Positions 54,141 through 62,966 of a DNA stretch of 64,000 bases are shown here, piece after piece. The stretch lies in contig JAIXSR010000139.1 of assembly GCA_027484605.1 (NCBI GenBank), positions 1 to 64,000 on the forward strand, read 5' to 3'. Each line of letters starts with the position of its first letter. Position 1 is the first letter of the stretch. The notes under the pieces were generated by a model that made no database searches, was not told where the DNA came from, and was given only the letters and a program-made list of their open reading frames with translations. The DNA comes from Hyphomicrobiales bacterium (lineage in GTDB: Bacteria > Pseudomonadota > Alphaproteobacteria > Rhizobiales > Beijerinckiaceae). Both the position numbers and the translations under genes were made by a program.

Positions 54141-55881
54141 CACCTCGATCGCTCCGCCCGCGACGGGCACCCGCACGTTCGACTATGGTTCCGACGAAGC
54201 CCTTGCACGGGTGAAGCGGCGCTACCAGGCGGAAGGCCGGTTCAAGCTCTATGGTCTGCTTGCCGTGCTCTTCGCCGGAGCCTTCGTCTTCGTGCTGCTG
54301 GCGGATATCGTCCGCAAGGGCATGCCGGCCTTCTTCGAGCATCGCGTGGTCATGACGCTGGACCTCGATGCCAGCCTCATCGATCCGACGGGACGCCGGG
54401 AAGTCGATGCCCTGCGGAACGGCGACTACAACAAGATCGTCATGGATGCATGGCGCGCGAACTTCCCGGAAGTGACGCAGCGTGCCGAACGCCGCCGGCT
54501 GGAAGCGCTCGTCTCCAGTGGCGCTGCCGACGATCTGCGCGGCGCCATCCTGCGGGATCCGTCCCTGATCGGCAAGAAACTCCGCTTTCCGGTTCTCCTC
54601 TCGGATGATGCCGATCTCCACTTCAAGGGCCTCTCGACCGGCATGTCCGCTGTCGCCGGAAACGGCGCTCTCGATGTCCAGGTCAATGGCCGCGAGGTCA
54701 CTCTGATCGGTTCGGGCCAGCCTTTCGCAACCATCCTCGCCGATGTGAAGGCGGGCCTGCTGCGGGATGCCGATCGGGCCAATGCCGAGCTTGCCCGCCT
54801 GCCGGCCTCCCAGCAGGGCGGGCAGAACGTGGCCCTGGACGCCAAGCGCGCCGAACTCACCGCACGCGTGGCGGATCTGAAGCGCCGCGCGGGCGATGCC
54901 GGTGGTGCGGAAATGATCGATTTCGCCGCCATGCCGAGCCGGATCGTCCGGGCAGAAGGTGCCTTCATCCAGCTCCGCGAGATCGGGCCGGCCTCGGCGA
55001 AAGGCTTCCTCCTCGTTGCGCCGCAGCGCGCGATCACGCGTCTCGATGCATGGACCGTGACGACCTTCGCGACCCCGGAAAGCAACCGGAAGGCCAGCGA
55101 TGCCGATATCGCCTGGCTTGAATCCCTCAATGCGCGCGGCGTCATCGAGAAGGCCTTCGCAACGCGGTTCTTCACCAGCGGTGACAGCCGCGAGCCCGAA
55201 CTGGCTGGCATCCGCGGTGCCTTGATTGGCTCGGCCCTCACGCTGCTGGTGACTTTGATCGTCTGCCTGCCGCTTGGCGTCGGTGCAGCGGTCTATCTCG
55301 AGGAATTTGCCCCGAAGAACCGTTTGACCGATATTCTCGAGGTCAACATCAACAATCTGGCGGCCGTGCCGTCGATCGTCTTCGGCCTGCTCGGCCTCGC
55401 GATGTTCCTCAACTTCTTCGGCCTGCCACGATCCGCGCCGCTGGTCGGCGGGCTTGTCCTGGCGCTGCTGGTCCTGCCGACGATCATCATCGCCAGCCGC
55501 GCGGCCTTGAGTGCCGTGCCGCCCTCGATCAAGGAAGCGGCGCTCGGCGTCGGAGCCTCACATCAGCAGGCGATCTTCCATCATGTCCTGCCGCTGGCGA
55601 TGCCGGGCATCATGACCGGCACGATCATCGGCATGGCCCATGCGCTCGGCGAGACGGCGCCCCTGCTGATGATCGGCATGGTCGCCTTCATCGTTGACAT
55701 TCCGCAGGCCGTCACCGATCCGGGCACGGTTCTCCCGGTCCAGATCTATCTCTGGTCGGACCTGCCCGAAATCGCCTTCCAGGCCAAGACGGCCGGGGCC
55801 ATCCTCGTCCTGCTGGCCTTTCTCTTCATCATGAATGGCGCGGCCATTCTCCTGCGGCGTCGCTTCGAGCGGCGCTGGTAA
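54133..55881 (+). CDS. pstA: Phosphate ABC transporter permease PstA (extended, DUF3333-like)
   Basis: A 582-residue protein from ATG 54133, about twice the classical PstA length. One helix at about 38-60 is followed by a large probably periplasmic domain (about 65-380) with a coiled-coil-like segment. The permease core comes last, with VNINNLAAVPSIVFGLLGLA and IKEAALGVGASHQQAIFHHVLPLAMPGIMTG. The N-terminal domain corresponds to the DUF3333 region of alphaproteobacterial PstA. It forms the channel with PstC. Confidence 0.92.
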   Translation: MTDTSIAPPATGTRTFDYGSDEALARVKRRYQAEGRFKLYGLLAVLFAGAFVFVLLADIVRKGMPAFFEHRVVMTLDLDASLIDPTGRREVDALRNGDYNKIVMDAWRANFPEVTQRAERRRLEALVSSGAADDLRGAILRDPSLIGKKLRFPVLLSDDADLHFKGLSTGMSAVAGNGALDVQVNGREVTLIGSGQPFATILADVKAGLLRDADRANAELARLPASQQGGQNVALDAKRAELTARVADLKRRAGDAGGAEMIDFAAMPSRIVRAEGAFIQLREIGPASAKGFLLVAPQRAITRLDAWTVTTFATPESNRKASDADIAWLESLNARGVIEKAFATRFFTSGDSREPELAGIRGALIGSALTLLVTLIVCLPLGVGAAVYLEEFAPKNRLTDILEVNINNLAAVPSIVFGLLGLAMFLNFFGLPRSAPLVGGLVLALLVLPTIIIASRAALSAVPPSIKEAALGVGASHQQAIFHHVLPLAMPGIMTGTIIGMAHALGETAPLLMIGMVAFIVDIPQAVTDPGTVLPVQIYLWSDLPEIAFQAKTAGAILVLLAFLFIMNGAAILLRRRFERRW

Positions 55882-55911
55882 TCGCACGCGGCGTAAACAA
55901 GGAAAGAGTCG

Positions 55912-56724
<813 letters not shown>

Positions 56725-56750
56725 TCCTGCGGCGATACGGAAAGCATGAC

Positions 56751-57464
56751 ATGACCCAGCATATCGTACGGGCCTATGACGAGGAACTCGGCATCCTCTC
56801 GGCCAAGATCAACCAGATGGGTGGCCTCGCCGAAGCCATGCTGACCGATGCCGTCGACTCGCTCGCGCGCTACGATGTCAGCAAGGCCCGGAGTGTCGTC
56901 GAGCGCGATGGCCAGCTTGATCTCCTGCAGAACGAGATCGAGGAACTGGCGGTCATTGTCATCGCCAAGCGTCAGCCCATGGCTAATGATCTGCGCCACA
57001 TCATGGGCGCGATCCGTATCGCCTCGGATATCGAGCGCATCGGCGACCTGATGAAGAACATCGCCAAGCGCGTGACCGTGATGGAGGATCGCTTCGTCGG
57101 CACGCGGTCGCTGGCGGGCATCCAGCACATGGCGCATCTCGTCCTCGGCCAGGTCAAGGCAGTGCTGGACAGCTTCGCCCAGAAGAGCCCTGATCTCGCC
57201 CGCCATGTCTGGCTGCATGATGGCGAGGTGGACCAGCTCAACAATTCGCTGTTCCGCGAGCTGCTCACCTACATGATGGAAGACCCGCGCTCGATCACCT
57301 TCTCGACGCATCTGCTCTTCATCGCCAAGAATATCGAGCGTGCCGGCGACCATGCGACCAATATCGCGGAAACGGTGTATTTCATCGAGACCGGGCAGCA
57401 GCTGAGCGGCCCGCGTCCGAAGGGCGATTCCTCGGTCTTTGCGGTTTCCGCGCCGGGCAAGTGA
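56751..57464 (+). CDS. phoU: Phosphate signalling protein PhoU
   Basis: A 237-residue all-helical protein made of two PhoU repeats. Metal-binding E/DxxxD patterns are seen in VERDGQLDLLQNEIEELAV, and ISSDIERIGDL-like (IASDIERIGDLMKNIAKR) and NIERAGDHATNIAE motifs are conserved. PhoU links transporter activity to PhoR and restrains it in high phosphate. It starts 26 bp after pstB. Confidence 0.95.
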   Translation: MTQHIVRAYDEELGILSAKINQMGGLAEAMLTDAVDSLARYDVSKARSVVERDGQLDLLQNEIEELAVIVIAKRQPMANDLRHIMGAIRIASDIERIGDLMKNIAKRVTVMEDRFVGTRSLAGIQHMAHLVLGQVKAVLDSFAQKSPDLARHVWLHDGEVDQLNNSLFRELLTYMMEDPRSITFSTHLLFIAKNIERAGDHATNIAETVYFIETGQQLSGPRPKGDSSVFAVSAPGK

Positions 57465-57471
57465 GGCCAGC

Positions 57472-58173
57472 ATGGCACCCCGCATCATGGTTGTGGAAGA
57501 CGAGGAGGCGCTGGCCATCCTCCTGCGCTACAACCTGACCGCCGAGGGCTACGAGGTCGATCATGTCGCCCGGGGCGACGAGGCGGATCTCCGCCTGAAG
57601 GAATCGGTGCCGGATCTGCTGATCCTCGACTGGATGCTGCCGGCGCTTTCGGGGATCGAGATCTGCCGGCGCCTCCGGGCGCGGCCGGAAACAGCCCGCC
57701 TGCCTGTGATCATGCTGACGGCGCGCGGGGAGGAATCCGAGCGCATCCGCGGCCTGAGCCAGGGCGCCGACGATTATGTGGTCAAGCCCTTCTCGGTGCC
57801 GGAACTGGTGGCTCGCGTGCATGCCCTGCTGCGGCGGGCCAAGCCCGAGCATGTCGCCCATCGGCTCATGATCGGCGATATCGAGCTCGACCGGGTGACC
57901 AAGCGCGTGCGCAGGGGCGAGCGGGAACTTCATCTCGGCCCGACGGAATTCCGGCTGCTCGAATTCCTGATGAAAAGTCCGGGCCGTGTCTTTGCCCGCG
58001 ACCACCTGCTGGATTCCGTCTGGGGGCAGGATGTCTATGTCGACGAGCGCACGGTGGACGTGCATGTCGGTCGCCTGCGGAAGGTGCTGAACCGGCGTGG
58101 CCAGGCGGATCCCATCCGCACCGTGCGCGGCGCCGGCTATGCCTTCGACGAGACATTCGGCCGCAGGGCCTGA
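57472..58173 (+). CDS. phoB: Phosphate regulon response regulator PhoB
   Basis: A 233-residue OmpR-type regulator from ATG 57472, seven bases after phoU. The receiver domain has VVEDEEA, the phospho-acceptor Asp in LILDWMLP, and VVKPFS. The winged helix includes LGPTEFRLLEFLM, GRVFARDHLLDSVWG, and ERTVDVHVGRLRKVLN. Once phosphorylated it binds Pho boxes such as the one at 51562. Confidence 0.96.
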   Translation: MAPRIMVVEDEEALAILLRYNLTAEGYEVDHVARGDEADLRLKESVPDLLILDWMLPALSGIEICRRLRARPETARLPVIMLTARGEESERIRGLSQGADDYVVKPFSVPELVARVHALLRRAKPEHVAHRLMIGDIELDRVTKRVRRGERELHLGPTEFRLLEFLMKSPGRVFARDHLLDSVWGQDVYVDERTVDVHVGRLRKVLNRRGQADPIRTVRGAGYAFDETFGRRA

Positions 58174-58182
58174 AATATCCGC

Positions 58183-58204
58183 AAAAAAGGGGCGTTGCCG
58201 CCCC
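58183..58204 (-). terminator. Intrinsic terminator of gcrA
   Basis: On the minus strand GGGGCG-GCAA-CGCCCC is followed by six T residues, about 30 bp beyond the gcrA stop. It lies at the junction with the convergent phoB gene, 10 bp from the phoB stop. Confidence 0.75.
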
Positions 58205-58233
58205 CTCTGACCCTCAAGTCACTCCGATTTGTC

Positions 58234-58713
58234 TCAGCCGCCCCGGCGCCGGTCACCCTGCGGCTGGAACGCGACCCGGGCATGGGCCTCGCAATAGGTC
58301 CGCCCCGCGCCGCAATCGGCACCGCAATAGACGAAATCGGCATGAAGCGGATCGCCGATCGGCCAGCGGCAAAGGCCTTCGCGCAATTCCATGATCGAGA
58401 TCCGGCGCGAGATCGGAATCACGACATTCTCCCGCACCGGGACCACCTCGGTCACGGCTTCCATCATCTCGACCACGGCAAGGTTGCCCCGCACGGAAAT
58501 GGTGGTCGTACGCGCAGCGGTCTTCACCACCTTGCGGGGGCGCGCCACGCTGGCCGGCTTGGCCTTGGCCCGGCCTGACAGGCCGAGGCGATGCACCTTG
58601 CCGATGACGGCATTCCGGGTGACACCGCCCAGTTCGGCGGCAATCTGGCTGGCGCTCAACCCTTCGCTCCACAGTTTCTTCAACTGCTCGATGCGGTTGT
58701 CGTCCCACGACAT
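58234..58713 (-). CDS. gcrA: Cell-cycle regulator GcrA
   Basis: A 159-residue protein from ATG 58713 (GAGGAGG upstream). The N-terminal helix-turn-helix MSWDDNRIEQLKKLWSEG followed by SASQIAAELGGVTRNAVIGKVHRLGL is the GcrA DNA-binding signature. The C-terminal part has LCRWPIGDP and a Cys/His-rich tail (FVYCGADC, YCEAHA) that contacts sigma70. GcrA activates promoters with methylated GANTC sites in alphaproteobacteria. Its own upstream region has GANTC at 58750, 58906 and 58973. Confidence 0.95.
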   Translation of the reverse strand: MSWDDNRIEQLKKLWSEGLSASQIAAELGGVTRNAVIGKVHRLGLSGRAKAKPASVARPRKVVKTAARTTTISVRGNLAVVEMMEAVTEVVPVRENVVIPISRRISIMELREGLCRWPIGDPLHADFVYCGADCGAGRTYCEAHARVAFQPQGDRRRGG

Positions 58714-59150
58714 TGTTGCCTCCTCGCCTGCCTGCGCGGCGACCTGGCAGAATCCCTCACCGTGGCTTGCAAAGACGCAAGCAACCAACCGGAACATCCG
58801 GAGGGGAGAAACCTGACCAGAGACCGCACGCCGTGTCGGCGCTTCTTGACCTGCCGACACCTTGCCTCTGCCCGGGACACTAGCCGAAGCTGCGCCCAAG
58901 GTTGAGAGTCGGGGCTGCAACAGCACCCGTTTTCAACAGGCATAATCAGCAATCGCTCAACTCGCCCGCCGTGAGTCGGAACTGTGGCAGACGCGTGAAT
59001 TATTGACTTTTCGGTCGTTCTCTCGCAAAGAAACAACATGCCGCCCGGTTCGAGGCGGCCTTCTTTTTTTGGCGAGGATTTTCGCCAATGGCCGGCCGCG
59101 GGAGCGGGCCAATTGGCCAGCCGGCAGGCCCAACCCGGCAGGAGGGTATC
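58714..59150. other. 437-bp gcrA-argD divergent intergenic region
   Basis: No full gene was found. It holds the gcrA 5' region (minus strand) and the argD leader. Notable elements are a TTGACT -35-like hexamer at 59003-59008, a terminator-like hairpin with T-tract at 59040-59070, a 38-codon open frame from 59038 ending inside the argD start codon, and three GANTC sites (close to chance frequency for this length). Confidence 0.6.
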
Positions 59151-59154
59151 ATGA
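59038..59154 (+). other. Possible arginine leader-peptide ORF upstream of argD
   Basis: A 38-codon frame starts at ATG 59038 and ends with TGA overlapping the argD ATG. Codons 6 and 7 are AGG CGG (Arg-Arg) and fall at the loop edge and right arm of the hairpin at 59040-59070. The nearest promoter-like hexamer would place the transcript start close to this ATG. Frames of this length are common in GC-rich DNA and no good ribosome site precedes it, so translation is speculative. Confidence 0.25.
59040..59070 (+). terminator. Terminator-like hairpin in the argD leader
   Basis: GCCGCC-N8-GGCGGC is followed by C and TTCTTTTTTT, facing argD. No gene on this strand lies between phoB and this site, so it would terminate or attenuate transcripts that begin just upstream and continue into argD. 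Confidence 0.65.
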
Positions 59155-60404
59155 GCATGACGTCCAAGAGCGAAGCCGCCCATCTTTCGGCCCGCGCTGG
59201 GCGATCGGCCGCCTCCAGCCTGATGCCGACCTATGCACGCGCCGCGCTTGAGTTCGAGCGGGGCGAGGGCCCCTGGCTGATCACACCGGACGGCCGGAGA
59301 TATCTCGATTTCGGCAGCGGCATCGCCGTGAATGTCCTCGGGCATTCGCACCCGCACCTTGTTTCGGCGCTTGTCGGGCAGGCCGGCAAGCTCTGGCATG
59401 TCTCCAACATCTACAAGATCCCGGAGGGCGAACGTCTCGCCGAGCGCCTCTGCAGCCTGACATTTGCCGACCGCGTCTTCTTCACGAATTCCGGCGCTGA
59501 GGCGCTGGAATGCGCCATCAAGACGGCGCGGAAGTACCATTCGGTCAACGGGCAGCCCAATCGCTACCGCATCATCACCTTCGAAGGCGCCTTCCATGGC
59601 CGTACCCTCGCGACGATCGCGGCGGGCGGCCAGCAGAAATATCTCGACGGCTTCGGCCCCAAGGTCGAGGGCTTCGACCAGGTGCCCTTCGGTGACCATG
59701 CCGCCCTCGAGGCCGCGATCGGCCCGGATACCGGCGCCATCCTGATCGAGCCGGTGCAGGGCGAGGGCGGGCTGCGCCCGGTTCCGCCGCAATGCCTGCG
59801 GGGCCTGCGCGAATTGTGCGACAAGCATGGCCTTTTGCTGATCCTCGACGAGGTTCAGAGCGGGGTCGGCCGGACCGGCAAGCTCTTCGCGCATGAATGG
59901 TCGGGCATCCGGCCGGATATCATGGCGATTGCCAAGGGAATTGGCGGCGGCTTTCCGCTCGGCGCCTGCCTTGCGACCGAGGAAGCGGCCAAGGGCATGG
60001 TGGCGGGGACCCATGGCTCGACCTATGGCGGCAATCCGCTGGCCATGGCTGTCGGCAATGCCGTTCTCGATGTCGTGTCCGATCCCGATTTCCTCGAGAA
60101 GGTCCGCCAGACCGCCCGTGATTTCGCCCAGCGCCTCGCCGAACTGAAGGATCACTATCCGGATATCGTCGAGGAGGTCCGCGGCTCCGGTCTGCTGATC
60201 GGCCTCAAGATGCGTGTGCCCAATACGGCTTTCGTTGCCGAGGCGCGGGAGCAGGGCATCCTGACCGTGGGGGCCGGGGACAATGTCGTCCGTCTGCTGC
60301 CCCCGCTGATCATCGGCGAGCCGGAAATCCAGGAAGCCTATCGCCGGCTCGATGCAACCTGCATCGCCCTGCGTGCGGCCCAGGCGCCCGCCAAGGCCAG
60401 CTGA
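59151..60404 (+). CDS. argD: Acetylornithine aminotransferase
   Basis: A 417-residue PLP-dependent class-III aminotransferase from ATG 59151 (AGGAGG upstream). [57 protein letters not shown] and [15 protein letters not shown] (with the PLP lysine) are conserved. It makes acetylornithine in arginine synthesis and often also serves in diaminopimelate synthesis. The argD-argF order with hslO following is conserved in Rhizobiales. Confidence 0.95.
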   Translation: MSMTSKSEAAHLSARAGRSAASSLMPTYARAALEFERGEGPWLITPDGRRYLDFGSGIAVNVLGHSHPHLVSALVGQAGKLWHVSNIYKIPEGERLAERLCSLTFADRVFFTNSGAEALECAIKTARKYHSVNGQPNRYRIITFEGAFHGRTLATIAAGGQQKYLDGFGPKVEGFDQVPFGDHAALEAAIGPDTGAILIEPVQGEGGLRPVPPQCLRGLRELCDKHGLLLILDEVQSGVGRTGKLFAHEWSGIRPDIMAIAKGIGGGFPLGACLATEEAAKGMVAGTHGSTYGGNPLAMAVGNAVLDVVSDPDFLEKVRQTARDFAQRLAELKDHYPDIVEEVRGSGLLIGLKMRVPNTAFVAEAREQGILTVGAGDNVVRLLPPLIIGEPEIQEAYRRLDATCIALRAAQAPAKAS

Positions 60405-60427
60405 CCTATCCGAATGGTACGAGACAG

Positions 60428-61375
60428 ATGAGTTCCGCATTCTCGCTTCCGGCCTCCCACAGGCATTTCCTCGACCTCGGCGATCTCCGCGCCGAGGAAG
60501 TCCGCCACATCCTCGACGGTGCGCGCCGCATCAAGGCGCGCCGCCGCACCCCCCTGCCGGGGGACAAGCTGCTGGCCGGAAAGTCCATCGCGATGATCTT
60601 CGAGCAACCCTCGATGCGCACGCGCATGTCCTTCGACATGGCGATCCGCGAGCTCGGCGGTGAATCAATCATGGTCACCGGCAAGGAGATCGAGCTCGGC
60701 GAGCGGGAGAGCATCGCCGATACGGCCCGCGTCCTTTCGCGCTATGTCGATGGCATCATGATCCGCATTCTCGATCACCGCCAGTTGGTGGAACTGGCCG
60801 AGAACGCGACGGTTCCCGTCCTCAACGGGCTCACCAAAACCTCGCATCCCTGCCAGGTCATGGCCGATATCCTGACCTTCGAGGAACATCGCGGCCCGGT
60901 CGGCGGCCGGACGGTGACCTGGGTCGGCGACAGCAACAATGTGCTCCGCTCGTGGATCGAGGCGGCCGGCCGCCTCGGCTTCTCGATCCGCGTGGCGACG
61001 CCCGAGGAATTGCAGCCCAAGGCCGATATCGTCGACTGGGCACGCAAGAACAAGGTTGATCTGACGCTGATGCGGGACCCGCAGGAAGCCGTAAAGGGCA
61101 CGGATTGCGTCATCGCCGATGCCTGGGTTTCCATGGGGGACAAGGATGCCGGCCGCCGGCATAACCTTCTGCGTCCGTACCAGGTCAATGCGGAGTTGAT
61201 GCGTGCTGCAGGCCCGCAGGCCATTTTCATGCATTGCCTGCCGGCCAAGCGCGGTGAGGAAGTGACCGACGAAGTCATGGACGGGCCGCAATCCGTCGTG
61301 TTCGACGAGGCCGAGAACCGTCTTCATGCCCAGAAGGCCATTCTCGCCTGGGCCTATGGCGAGAGCTTTGCCTGA
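60428..61375 (+). CDS. argF: Ornithine carbamoyltransferase
   Basis: A 315-residue transferase making citrulline from ornithine and carbamoyl phosphate. The carbamoyl-phosphate loop is SMRTRMSFD (where STRTR is the usual form), then HPCQVMAD, and the ornithine/catalytic motif [13 protein letters not shown]. It lies 23 bp after argD. The last stop base is the first base of hslO. Confidence 0.96.
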   Translation: MSSAFSLPASHRHFLDLGDLRAEEVRHILDGARRIKARRRTPLPGDKLLAGKSIAMIFEQPSMRTRMSFDMAIRELGGESIMVTGKEIELGERESIADTARVLSRYVDGIMIRILDHRQLVELAENATVPVLNGLTKTSHPCQVMADILTFEEHRGPVGGRTVTWVGDSNNVLRSWIEAAGRLGFSIRVATPEELQPKADIVDWARKNKVDLTLMRDPQEAVKGTDCVIADAWVSMGDKDAGRRHNLLRPYQVNAELMRAAGPQAIFMHCLPAKRGEEVTDEVMDGPQSVVFDEAENRLHAQKAILAWAYGESFA

Positions 61376-62337
61376 TGGCCGTTGAGGCGTCACCGGGTTC
61401 CGGCTCGATCTTCGGGGCGGACGATATCGTCCTGCCCTTCCATGTCGAGCCGCTGGACACGCGCGGCCGGGCCATCCGGCTCGGGCGCGTGCTCGACGAG
61501 ATCCTCGCCCGCCATGCCTATCCGCCCTCGGTGGAGCGCTTGCTGGCCGAGGCCATCGCGCTGACGGCCCTGATGGGGTCTTCCCTGAAATTCGACGGGC
61601 GTTTCCAGCTTCAGGCCAAGACCGACGGCCCGGTCTCGATGCTTGTTGTCGATCTCGGCACGCCCTCGTCCCTGCGCGCCTATGCCCGTTTCGATGCCGA
61701 GAAGGTCGCCGCCTCGGGCGAGCGCGCCGATGCCGCGACGCTGCTCGGCCAGGGCTATCTCGGCCTGACAGTGGAGCAGACGGCGCTCCAGTCCCGCTAT
61801 CAGGGGATTGTCGCCCTGGAAGGCCAGGGGCTCGAGGCCGCCGCCAAGCAGTATTTCCGGCAATCCGAGCAGATCCCGACAGCCCTGCGCATTGCCGTGG
61901 CCGAGCATCAGCAACCCGGTGGCCAGCGCCGTTGGCGCGTCGGCGGCGTGCTCGCGCAGTTCCTTCCCGCCGCGCCGGAGCGCATGCGCCAGGCCGATCT
62001 CGATCCTGGCGATGCGCCGGCCGGCACGATCCGTCATGTCGTCCAGGAGGATGATGCCTGGATCGAGGCCCGATCCCTGGTCGAGACGACCGAGGATATC
62101 GAGCTCGTCGATCCCGGCCTCGGCCTCGACCGCCTGCTCTACCGCCTGTTCAACGAGCGCGGCGTGGCGGTTTCCGAGCCGATCCCCATGGCGGACCAGT
62201 GCCGCTGCTCCGAGGCGCGCATCCGCGAGACGCTGGCACAGTTCTCGGCGGAAGACCTGGCCGATATGCGCGAGGAGGACGGCGAGATCGCGGTGACCTG
62301 CGAATTCTGCAGCCGGCGCTACCGACTCGCGCTTTGA
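61375..62337 (+). CDS. hslO: Hsp33 redox-regulated chaperone
   Basis: A 320-residue holdase. The zinc-binding redox switch is at the C-terminus: DQCRCSEAR, and about 30 residues later CEFCSRRY, giving CxC...CxxC. ALTALMGSSLKFDGRFQLQ and GYLGLTVEQ mark the N-terminal domain. Disulfide formation under oxidative stress activates it. The ATG overlaps the argF stop (TGATG), so translation is coupled. Confidence 0.95.
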   Translation: MAVEASPGSGSIFGADDIVLPFHVEPLDTRGRAIRLGRVLDEILARHAYPPSVERLLAEAIALTALMGSSLKFDGRFQLQAKTDGPVSMLVVDLGTPSSLRAYARFDAEKVAASGERADAATLLGQGYLGLTVEQTALQSRYQGIVALEGQGLEAAAKQYFRQSEQIPTALRIAVAEHQQPGGQRRWRVGGVLAQFLPAAPERMRQADLDPGDAPAGTIRHVVQEDDAWIEARSLVETTEDIELVDPGLGLDRLLYRLFNERGVAVSEPIPMADQCRCSEARIRETLAQFSAEDLADMREEDGEIAVTCEFCSRRYRLAL

Positions 62338-62376
62338 GCAGCCATCGGCGTTCGGTCCCGGCCGGCCCGCCGGGCC

Positions 62377-62769
62377 TCAGTTCAGCACGCGCTTGTCCGC
62401 CGGCATGTCGAGCGAGAAGGCCGGGATCTCGACCTCGAAACGCTCGCCGCTGGCCGAGACCATCTCGAAGGTGCCCACCATGATCCCGTGCGAGGTCGTC
62501 AGCGGGCATCCCGACGCATAGCGGTAGAGATCGCCCGGCCGCAGGATCGGCTGTTCGCCGACCACGCCGAGGCCGCGCACATGCTGCACCTGGCCATCGG
62601 CATCGGTGATGATCCAGTGTCGCGCCCGGAGCTGGACCGTCTCGGTCGAAAGGTTGCGGATCTCGATGGCATAGGTCCAGAAAAACTGCCCGGCCTCGCC
62701 TCGGGAGCGTTCCGGCGAGAATTCCGGCTCCACCGTCACCTCGATCCCTCGCGTGCTCTTGCGGTACAT
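62377..62769 (-). CDS. apaG: ApaG (Co2+/Mg2+ efflux-associated) protein
   Basis: A 130-residue single-domain protein from ATG 62769 (GAGGGG upstream). TRGIEVTVEPEFSPERS, FFWTYAIEIRNLS and RARHWIITDADGQVQHVRGLGVVGEQP are the ApaG family pattern, and LTTSHGIMVGTFEM follows. The fold is fibronectin-III-like; the molecular role is poorly defined. Convergent with hslO. Confidence 0.93.
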   Translation of the reverse strand: MYRKSTRGIEVTVEPEFSPERSRGEAGQFFWTYAIEIRNLSTETVQLRARHWIITDADGQVQHVRGLGVVGEQPILRPGDLYRYASGCPLTTSHGIMVGTFEMVSASGERFEVEIPAFSLDMPADKRVLN

Positions 62770-62966
62770 GGCGCCCCTCATCCTGCCCGCGCGAAACCGG
62801 CTCCTGACCATGCCGAGCAGCCTCCGGGCCGTCAATGGCCGAAATGCCTGCCGGGCCGGGCCGGCGCCCATGGAGATCTGTGGGCATTCGCGCGACGAGG
62901 CGGCGCCCGAAGCTTGTCAGGGGAAGGCGGCTCCTGTAGCCAGATCGAAGACAAGGGAGAGTGGCT

